This document shows, one piece after another, positions 1 through 6,001 of a stretch of 11,054 nt of DNA. A program made the position numbers and the translations under genes. Location of the stretch: contig JALCCG010000457.1 of assembly GCA_023212695.1 (NCBI GenBank), positions 1-11,054 of the forward strand, written 5' to 3'. The notes beneath the pieces are model-generated. The model was not told where the DNA came from and made no database searches. It saw nothing but the letters and a program-made list of their open reading frames with translations. Position 1 is the first letter of the stretch. The number at the start of each line of letters is the position of its first letter. Origin of the DNA: Sporisorium sorghi. Its lineage: Eukaryota > Basidiomycota > Ustilaginomycetes > Ustilaginales > Ustilaginaceae.

Positions 1-1341
1 CTCTGCCTGCACCCTGTGTGCAATTGCGCCCTCTGGCACACCAACCTCTTCTGCATCTATCCAGGTTGCACAGTTGCGGCGCATACCAATGCAGACAGGT
101 TCTCCGGTGCTATCAATGATCTGCACCCCATGCTGGGTGAACTCCACATGCACACCCAGCAATTGTGCTCTGTCAAAAGAGAACAGATTGACCTTGAGAC
201 CTGGGATGTACCAGACCTCCTTCATGTGCACCATCCTGGTAACACCATTGCCAAGGTTGGCCCTGAGCCAGACCTCGCCCTTGCCTTCCACAGGCAAGTG
301 CACACCATTGCCTACCATCACAGTATCACTGTATGGCTTTATGCAACTGAATGTGCTCTTCCGACCAGTCATGTGCGTGGTAGCGCCACTGTCCATGACC
401 CAGTCATTCTCATAAGTCCCTGATACACCAAGTGCACTTGTCATCATGCCTGCGGCCTTCTTGAGCACACCTTGGTGATCCTTGCTTGACTCTTGAGTGT
501 CCTTTGGCTTGGGAGGCTTCTTGCAGTTCTTCTTGAAGTGACCTTCCTCACCACAGTTGTAGCAGGGACCCTTGTTGCCCTTTGGGTGACCCTTGGTTTG
601 CTTGTGCGCTGCCAGCACAGAGCTCTGCATGGGCAGCTCTGCATCTGCAGTGCGCAGTATGTGCACTGTGCGCTCCCAGATGCTGGTGTCTGGCTTTGTG
701 TCTTCCTTGGGCCCCATCTCCATGACTGGCTTGTCAAGCTCAAACTGTAGTGCAGCCATCCATGGGCGCAGGTCCTTGTGTACTCCCTTGATGAGTAGCT
801 TGGTCTTGTGCAGTGCAGTGACATGTTCCCCCACTGCACCTAACTTGTCGGCAAGCGTCTGGATTTCTGACACAAACTTGTCAAAGGATCCAGCACCCTT
901 GCCCTGATGCACCTCATGCAGCGCCTCCTCCAGATGCTTGATGCGCTGGGTGAGGTGTTCCTGGAACTCCAACTTGAGTGCCATCCATGCATCATGTGCA
1001 TCTGTCTTGTTGTGCACAATGTACATCAGGCTGGGGCTGAGGCCGCTGCCAATCAGTGCCAGTGCCATATAGTTTGCCTCTTCCCATGTGTCAAGCGCAG
1101 ATGCTAGGGTCTCCTGTGCTTTCATGCCAGGCTTCAGCTCTGGGTGCTTGTACTCGCCTGATGCTGCGAGCCAAACTTTCCTTCCTTTGCACATCAAGGC
1201 AAAGCACATCTGCTCTGCCCATTTGAAGTATACATCACCTGATTCGAGGCGAGGCAACTTGAGGTTGCTTGATCTGACATTGGCATCCATCTTGAAGATC
1301 TTGTCGCTTTGTTCTTGAGGTGCATGTGCTCTTGGGCTCAT
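1..1341 (-). CDS. Ty1/copia Gag-Pol polyprotein, N-terminal 447 residues (runs off the left edge)
   Basis: This is the structural and enzymatic polyprotein of the retrotransposon, which assembles cytoplasmic particles and replicates the element. From the ATG at 1339-1341 the frame is open for 447 codons to position 1. Approximate regions are: residues 20-190, a copia-type gag polypeptide (UBN2-like; motifs such as LPRLESGDVYFKWAEQM); residues 260-273, a CCHC knuckle CYNCGEEGHFKKNC for RNA binding; residues 317-319, the DSG active site of the aspartic protease within WVMDSGATTHMTG; residues 376-388, VWYIPGLKVNLFS. The frame stays open up to a stop at 1516-1518, so ATGs at 1501-1503 and 1471-1473 are formally possible starts. 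They lie upstream of the TATA-like box, and 1339-1341 is the first ATG after it. Gag and protease share one frame with no visible frameshift. Later pol domains are outside the window. Confidence 0.92.
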   Translation of the reverse strand, partial: MSPRAHAPQEQSDKIFKMDANVRSSNLKLPRLESGDVYFKWAEQMCFALMCKGRKVWLAASGEYKHPELKPGMKAQETLASALDTWEEANYMALALIGSGLSPSLMYIVHNKTDAHDAWMALKLEFQEHLTQRIKHLEEALHEVHQGKGAGSFDKFVSEIQTLADKLGAVGEHVTALHKTKLLIKGVHKDLRPWMAALQFELDKPVMEMGPKEDTKPDTSIWERTVHILRTADAELPMQSSVLAAHKQTKGHPKGNKGPCYNCGEEGHFKKNCKKPPKPKDTQESSKDHQGVLKKAAGMMTSALGVSGTYENDWVMDSGATTHMTGRKSTFSCIKPYSDTVMVGNGVHLPVEGKGEVWLRANLGNGVTRMVHMKEVWYIPGLKVNLFSFDRAQLLGVHVEFTQHGVQIIDSTGEPVCIGMRRNCATWIDAEEVGVPEGAIAHRVQAE

Positions 1342-1345
1342 AACC
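1334..1345 (-). other. Primer-binding site, half-tRNA initiator Met type
   Basis: The minus strand reads GGTTATGAGCCC immediately after the CAACA end of the LTR. This is the exact complement of GGGCUCAUAACC, the anticodon stem-loop sequence of yeast-type initiator tRNA-Met as I know it. Drosophila copia and yeast Ty5 are known to prime from an internal half of initiator tRNA in the same way, rather than from the tRNA 3' end. The ATG within the site is complementary to the CAU anticodon and is in frame with Gag. Confidence 0.85.
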
Positions 1346-1801
1346 TGTTGAAGGGCGTGTTTGAGAAAGTTGGAAGAGTTGAATTTCTGGGGGATTTCTG
1401 CCGGCTGGAAGGGCTCTTTAAATACATTTAAGGGTTTAAGGAAAATAGTGGAGAAGCGAAAAATTTTATCCATGGAACTTGGTGGAAGGTGTGTTGTTTC
1501 CATGCACGCGTCCTGCTACACCACGCCGTTCAACGCCGTTCGCGCTAACCGGCAGCGGGCAGCGGTCAACGGCCGTGATCCTCGGACTGCCCCACTTGTC
1601 ACCCAGCTGTCATACTTTGCGACCCTTGCTCAATGCAACCAGCACATCATTCATAGGCAAGGATGGCACGGTCACGGGCAAAGGTCTGACGAAACATAAC
1701 CGCGAAGGCCCAGTGATCATGCGCATGAACGGGCTCTTACAACAGCGAGAACCTCGCAGCACACTCTACCCGTTCTGCCGGGTCAAACACTCCAGTCAAC
1801 A
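1346..1801 (-). repeat. Candidate 5' LTR of the copia element
   Basis: The proximal end is well placed. On the minus strand the sequence reads CCTTCAACA directly before the primer-binding site, the usual ...CA end of an LTR abutting the PBS. On the plus strand the segment begins TGTTGA (1346-1351) and the matching inverted end TCAACA occurs at 1796-1801, giving a 456-bp TG...CA element of typical copia size. A second possible end, ACAACA at 1739-1744, would give about 399 bp with a 5-bp match. Inside are a TATA-like box and a short direct repeat ACGCCGTTC (1523-1531 and 1533-1541). The partner LTR lies outside the window, so neither LTR identity nor a target-site duplication can be tested here. 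Confidence 0.5.
1417..1424 (-). promoter_or_regulatory. TATA-like box in the LTR
   Basis: The minus strand reads TATTTAAA, in an AT-rich patch unlike the surrounding GC-rich LTR. It lies about 76 bases upstream of the ATG in the primer-binding site. A start site roughly 30 bases downstream would give a pyrimidine-rich leader of about 40-50 nt before that ATG, with no ATG in between. The motif is visible; its promoter role is inferred from position. Confidence 0.5.
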
Positions 1802-2621
1802 CGTCCACGCCCACTTGGAGTGCAAGGAGACGATACGAGTATGAAAAGAGTGTGGGTTCATCTTGCAACAGCTCGTTGAGGGGGTTGACACATAGCGAGA
1901 GGTACGACAGAGACGACGTTCTCGAAGGTTTTCCTAGAACTGAAGCACGTTTCGAGTCACACGGGATCACTCGCTTGCGCATGTGGTACAGTTTGGTCCT
2001 CTATGAACTTCGCAAGCCATTTACGACTTTCCAAAGGCAGGCAAACAGCCGTGCCCCGCAGACACAGGAACGGGCCGAGGAGAAGGGCGCGCTGCGCGCT
2101 TGCAGCTGCTGTCCCATGCAGCGCACGACCGGTGGCGCCTAGGCATACAGAGATGCGCCTGTCAAACGCCGTCGTCATCATCAGGTGAAAGAGAGCTCGG
2201 CGAGGGACGGAGCCGCGCGCCCGCAAATCCTAGTCACAGCACAGGTACCACTCGCAGCATAAGTGCGGCGCACAGCCCAAACAGAGACGAGCCGCCAAGA
2301 CGACGCCTTGGAAAGACATCCCGCAATCTAAGGATCCAGTGCAAACTGATGTTAGGCGGGAACGATTGATGCAAAAGACGGGAGTGAGTCAAGTGATGCA
2401 CAACACGCGAGCTGTCTAAACGTCAACTCGGCCCAAGGCAATGGCTCAATTGTTTTTTTTAAGAAGGTCGCTTCGGCTATGGGTCGTTGCGCACATCTCA
2501 TCCGACCCCTCCTCGCCTTCCATTCAAATAGTGACTCCCTCGGCGGACGAACTCCCCCGTCCACCAAGGTCTTCCGTCACCACGCGATCAAGACTGCTCA
2601 GTCCAGTGGTCCGGAGAAAAG
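1802..2621. other. Intergenic stretch without a supportable gene
   Basis: This 820-bp region lies between the retrotransposon end and the NAT start codon. Short open frames exist on both strands, but several lack an ATG and none has recognisable motifs or the strong G/C third-position bias of the real genes here. A T8 tract occurs at 2453-2460. The right part presumably holds the NAT promoter and 5' leader. I see no clear TATA box, tRNA or second LTR. The ATG at 2622 has a purine-rich context (GAAAAGATGG). Confidence 0.5.
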
Positions 2622-3832
2622 ATGGCGGTCCTACGACCCAAGCTGGTCGCATCCAAGCTGAGCGAGGCGCAAATTCGAGCCGTGCTGTATACGATAGTCT
2701 TCCCCGGATTCCAAGATGAACAGGTAATGTTCACGACGAACCCATTCGCAACCCAAATGTCGATGCTGTCAAAGCTGACCACTTTGCTCCATTCTCGCTC
2801 AAACAGGAATCGCTCAAAGCTGCGCTGCCCGCACCCACACTCGCCACGCTCAGCCTGCTGCAGATGCACTTCCTGCTCACCTTCCCCTTCGAAGCGATGT
2901 GCATGAACTACGAGCCCGGCAGCACAATGTCCTCCGACCTCGCCGACGTGTTTGCGCGATTCGTCATCCATCGTCGTGGAGGGGGCTACTGCTTGCAGGC
3001 CAACCCGCTGTACCGCGAAGTACTCTCCTTTCTGGGCTATCGTCATTTCGGTGTGCTCGGCCGCGTGTATTCGCCCGTGACGGACAGCTGGACCGGGCTG
3101 ACGCATACCACCAACTTGGTGTACCTCGATTCGCATGTGCCAGGCGAGGCGGGGCGCAAGGTGTACTACCTCTCGGACGTCGGGTATGGCAGCAGCCCGC
3201 TTCGGCCCATACTGCTGAGGGACGGGTGGGAGGAGTACGGTCGTGGGTCCGACAAGTTCCGACTCGTCAGGCAAAGGTTGCAGCCGCGATCCGCGTTCGA
3301 GCCGGCACCGGAAGAGGAAGCGGAGCAGGCGGATGCGCAAATCGAGGCGATGGCCAACGCGCAAGTGGCGTGGATCCTGCAGCAATCCAAACCGGAAGGC
3401 AGCTGGCAGGACTGCTACAGCTTCTCCCCCTTCCAGTGCTTCGACTTGGACTGCCACGCCGCCAATCGCATCACGAGCCATCCGGAGTCGGTCCCCTTTG
3501 CAACCACCATCCTCGCCGTGCTATATAAACTGGACCCAAATCATCTTTGTCATTCGCACGAACGACTGCAGCGAGATGAGCTGGACCAGCAGCTATATCC
3601 GTACCACCCGAGCGCTGTGGAGCAGCGCATGCTTGTCGCCGATAAGTTTATCGTCAAGAGTGGCGATGATGCGGTGGTTTCGAGAAAGATCGAGTCGGAG
3701 GAGGAGAGGGTGGATTTGCTCAAGGAGCAGTTTGGACTGTTACGGCATGTGGGCAAGGAGGAAGCGTTGAAGACGATCAGTGGGAAGCCGTCGAGGTTGG
3801 AGACGACGGCATCGGAGGGGAAGCCGGTGTAG
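2622..3832 (+). CDS. Arylamine N-acetyltransferase (NAT family), two exons
   Basis: The protein belongs to the cytosolic NAT family, which transfers acetyl (in some plant-associated fungi malonyl) from CoA to arylamines and related compounds by a ping-pong mechanism. The gene joins 2622-2723 (34 codons) to 2807-3832 (341 codons plus stop), giving 375 residues. The triad is visible: Cys96 in RRGGGYCLQAN, His134 in GLTHTTNLV, Asp158 in LSDVGYGSSPLRP. The splice restores the N-terminal helical region, with SLKAALPAPTLATLSLLQM leading into HFLLTFPFEAMCMNY, matching the family's ...L..H...PFEN segment. CLQAN has Gln where many members have Glu. Residues about 190-220 form an acidic Glu/Ala-rich insert before W..CYSFSPFQCFDLD. 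The length is long compared with bacterial and human enzymes (about 280-290) but reasonable for fungi. The substrate cannot be told from sequence. Confidence 0.93.
2724..2806 (+). other. Spliceosomal intron of the NAT gene
   Basis: The donor GTAATG follows codon CAG (residue 34), and the acceptor ACAG precedes GAATCG. A branch-like GCTGAC sits at 2774-2779, about 28 nt before the acceptor. The intron is 83 nt, not a multiple of three, so reading through it shifts frame and ends at 2906. Removing it joins two exons in phase 0 and restores family-like sequence. Confidence 0.9.
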
Positions 3833-4051
3833 ACCAACGGAGCGAATGGAGTCAATAGAATCACTGGAACCAATGGAACAGCTCGTACAACTACCGCAAT
3901 TAACCGTCCACTTTTCCAGCTTGCATGGCAGGACTCTCTTGATCGGAATGGAACGGTCTCGAGAGACAGCATGTGTTTGAGCCGTGAAGTAGTGTGTGGC
4001 TCTGGTTATGACCGTGACACTTTTCGGTCCGACGGGGGTTTCGCGGAAGCC
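3833..4051. other. Tail-to-tail 3' region between convergent genes
   Basis: These 219 bp separate the NAT stop codon from the stop of the minus-strand candidate exon. The first 45 bases contain loosely repeated GGAGCGAATGGA/GGAACCAATGGA words. I see no RNA gene or AATAAA signal. If both flanking genes are expressed, their 3' UTRs probably share this spacer. Confidence 0.5.
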
Positions 4052-4309
4052 CTACTCGACCGCGAACAAAATCCCACCGACCTTGGACTTGGACAAGGCG
4101 CGCTGCACCCCTTGCCTAGTGAGCACGTACACCGCACCCGTGCCATCGTCGACCCACTCCGACATGTCGATCTTGCGCGCGACTACACTGAGCTGCGCGC
4201 CGAACGCCAGCGTGATGGTGGTGCCCACCGGCTTGCTGAAGAAGAACTTGTTCAATGGTCGCGCCCGTCCGGACCATTTCGGGTCGCTCGTCGAGGTGTA
4301 CCACTTGCA
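4052..4309 (-). CDS. Candidate terminal exon of an unidentified gene
   Basis: I do not recognise this protein. The minus-strand frame is open from the stop at 4052-4054 up to 4513. Its last ~86 codons look truly coding: about 85% end in G or C, and the translation alternates like beta strands (CKWYTSTSDPKWSG, LNKFFFSKPVGTTITLAFG, SVVARKIDMSEWVDDGTG, VYVLTRQGVQRAL). Codons upstream of about 4310 turn into C-rich, less protein-like sequence resembling the end of an intron. The frame has no ATG except the Met in KIDMSEW, so a 5' exon is needed; one candidate start is the ATG at 4582-4584 (MSSSTSASSSAYQ). I could not find a donor/acceptor pair that joins them convincingly. DDGTG occurs in some OB-fold proteins (RPA32/Stn1 type), but this alone is too weak to assign a family. 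The upper boundary is approximate. Confidence 0.45.
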   Translation of the reverse strand, partial: CKWYTSTSDPKWSGRARPLNKFFFSKPVGTTITLAFGAQLSVVARKIDMSEWVDDGTGAVYVLTRQGVQRALSKSKVGGILFAVE

Positions 4310-4989
4310 TTGATGGTTCGTTGTGCGGGTGGGTGGGGTGTGATGGTGTGTGGGAAGGGGTTGCGTCTTGCTTTGGCGAGAGGATGAATGCTTTGCGCAA
4401 AGGGACCGCTGCAAGAGTGAGAGATGGAGCCAGCGAGGCTGTGCAAAGAAGACAAGGTTGGAAACGTCGAACACTGCAGCGCTTCGACGTCCCACCACTG
4501 ATGAGCGGTCCGCTTAAACACACGACGAGACCACAGCGAACCCCCCTGATAAGCAGAGCTTGACGCTGAAGTTGAGCTACTCATGCAAGGCGCGCGTGCG
4601 AACCGAGCTAAAACTGAGCTTTAGACTCAAACGCGGAGGAAGGTCTGCAAGTCTTTACAATGTCGATGTGGTCAGGAGGAGTTTGTTCATGCCGATTCGT
4701 CTACAGATGGGGGGGGGGGGGAAGGTTGGTCACGCAAAAGTTGCGGTCGGTTGTGGGCGAACGTTTCTTCCCGACCGAACAGAAACTTCCAGATGTAGGT
4801 AGCGCGTTGTTGGAAGTGATGGAAGTCGACGCCCTCATCTCGATCCATGACATCTCTCAGACGAATCTGCAAACAGAGCAAAGTCACAATCGTCATGCTG
4901 TCAACGGGAGACCGTTCGGCCACCATGTTCGATTGCATTTCTCTCCCCGCCTAAAGCGACAACCCAAAAACCGCTACCACACCCTCTCC
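4310..4989. other. Unassigned region; may hold 5' exon(s) of the minus-strand gene
   Basis: This 680-bp stretch lies between the candidate exon and the stop of the S18 gene. It may contain an intron and first exon of the preceding gene (ATG at 4582-4584) plus its promoter. A run of 13 G residues occupies 4709-4721. Minus-strand 4687-4938 has an 83-codon frame starting with ATG, with no motif I recognise. No tRNA-like or other RNA structure was found. Confidence 0.4.
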
Positions 4990-5619
4990 TCACTTCCACC
5001 CCGCACCACTAACCCGCGTCCCACCCCGACTCATAACCGGCAACAATCCCATACTCCTCGCCCTCCTCACCGCCTTGCCCACCATCCTCTGGCTCTTCCT
5101 CGTCAACCCGGTGCTCGCCCTCGGCATGATCTTCCCCATCTCCGTCACGTAGTTCGCCAGAATAGCCGCATTCTTATAACTATCATCGTGCAGGCTCGGC
5201 TTGCCGGGCTTCAACCCGTTAATATGGATCAAATCCTGCTGCACGGCTTCCTTCTTCGTCGGGCCGAGCAGCGGACGCGCAAGGCGGTTCGGCCGCTGCG
5301 TGATCGCGTCGTAGCTCAGCGTGGTCGGGTTGTAGTAGTGGCCGTTCATGAAGGCGCGCCCGGAGACGGTCTGGCGCTCGCGTGTGGGCGAGGGCGAGCG
5401 CGGATTGTGCACCGCCCCTGTGGCCGAGAGTGGGGAGGAAGAGGAGGCGGATGCGCGGGAACGCGCGAGTTTCTCGATCGAGGACGAGAGCTCGTCCAGC
5501 GCGGAGGTGTCCGAGGATTGGGGGCGCGAGGCCGTGCTGCTGAGGGATCGGGCTGCAGCGACGGCAGGCCGGGCGGTGCTGCTGCGCAGAATGGTCGTGA
5601 GTGATGTTGCCCTCATCAT
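4990..5619 (-). CDS. RSM18: Mitochondrial small-subunit ribosomal protein bS18m
   Basis: This is a nuclear-encoded protein of the mitochondrial small ribosomal subunit, equivalent to bacterial S18, which binds 16S-type rRNA next to bS6. The 209-residue product starts at the ATG at 5617-5619 (MMRATSL); a second ATG follows directly. Residues 1-35 are rich in Arg, Ser, Ala and Thr without acidic residues, as expected of a mitochondrial presequence. Residues 36-85 are a Ser/Ala-rich linker. The S18 core is at about 148-197: YKNAAILANYVTEMGKIMPR, then STGLTRKSQRMVGKAVRRAR, then SMGLLPVMSR, matching the bacterial pattern of GKI.PR...G....Q..L..AIKRAR...LLP. The upstream in-frame extension to 5808 lacks the character of a presequence and was not used. 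The gene appears intronless. The symbol follows the yeast name. Confidence 0.93.
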   Translation of the reverse strand: MMRATSLTTILRSSTARPAVAAARSLSSTASRPQSSDTSALDELSSSIEKLARSRASASSSSPLSATGAVHNPRSPSPTRERQTVSGRAFMNGHYYNPTTLSYDAITQRPNRLARPLLGPTKKEAVQQDLIHINGLKPGKPSLHDDSYKNAAILANYVTEMGKIMPRASTGLTRKSQRMVGKAVRRARSMGLLPVMSRGGTRVSGAGWK

Positions 5620-6001
5620 GTTGTGTGTAAGTGTGTGCGGGGGTGATGATCGGGCGTCGAGCAATGATGATGATGATGATGATCGCAAAGGAGCAAAGAC
5701 GAAGTGCAATTCCCAAAATCTTCTTGAAGTGGTCCGCAGAAAAAGTGGCTCTCTGTCACGTGCCATTTCCCTCATTTTCCCTTCCGCACGACAAAATTTC
5801 TCGCTCAAGCTTCACTCATGACCATCTGCTGCACTGCACACACCATCTCGACTCTCCGCCGTCACGCAATCGAAGCACAACTCTCCAACCAAACCTTCTT
5901 GAACAATGAGACCTGCCTTCCATTCGTGTATACACAAGTGATTACTGATACGAGATTAACGAAACAAGACTCTTCCAAAAGAATATATCGCCACTTCGCC
6001 T
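5620..6001. other. Spacer between IML2-like gene and S18 gene
   Basis: These 382 bp must hold the 3' end of the IML2-like transcript and the promoter and leader of the S18 gene, both transcribed leftward. An ATG trinucleotide run sits at 5664-5683. An AT-rich GAATATATC occurs near 5980, more likely 3' UTR than promoter given its distance from S18. I see no further gene. Confidence 0.5.
5664..5683. repeat. Trinucleotide microsatellite (ATG)6-7
   Basis: There are six full ATG units plus AT on the plus strand, 45 bp upstream of the S18 start codon. In the sense of the S18 transcript the run reads CAT/ATC, so it adds no upstream ATG to that leader. It may vary in length between strains. Confidence 0.9.

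Larger units (their letters stand above)
1..1801 (-). mobile_element. Ty1/copia LTR retrotransposon, 5' part
   Basis: The minus strand carries, in order, a candidate 5' LTR, a primer-binding site and a Gag-Pol frame that continues past the left edge. The superfamily call rests on Gag-Pol: a copia-type gag region, one CCHC zinc knuckle, then a WVMDSGATTHMTG aspartic protease motif and the VWYIPGLKVNLFS block that follows the protease in Ty1/copia polyproteins. Integrase, reverse transcriptase, RNase H and the 3' LTR would lie to the left and cannot be seen. The visible reading frame has no stop or frameshift, so the copy may be young or intact. The outer boundary at 1801 depends on a 6-bp terminal inverted repeat and is uncertain. 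The class assignment is secure. Confidence 0.93.

Noticed and set aside
444..839. 131-codon minus-strand frame within the retrotransposon
   Set aside because: It is out of phase with Gag-Pol; the neighbouring frame holds the CCHC knuckle and the DSG protease site and stays open for over 1.3 kb.
2588..3481. 297-codon minus-strand frame opposite NAT
   Set aside because: It is a shadow of the NAT coding sequence; the NAT frame has the catalytic triad and a valid splice.
4116..4415. Alternative minus-strand frame starting at the ATG near 4309 (MQVVHLDERPEM)
   Set aside because: Its codons have clearly lower G/C at third positions than the overlapping frame ending at 4052, and the translation becomes His/Arg-rich.
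4660..5604. 314-codon plus-strand frame opposite S18
   Set aside because: Antisense to a clearly identified ribosomal protein; Arg/His/Pro-rich translation with no motifs.
5620..5808. N-terminal extension of S18 to position 5808
   Set aside because: It begins at TTG, contains acidic residues and Ser-rich filler, and the MMRATSL start gives a proper mitochondrial presequence.
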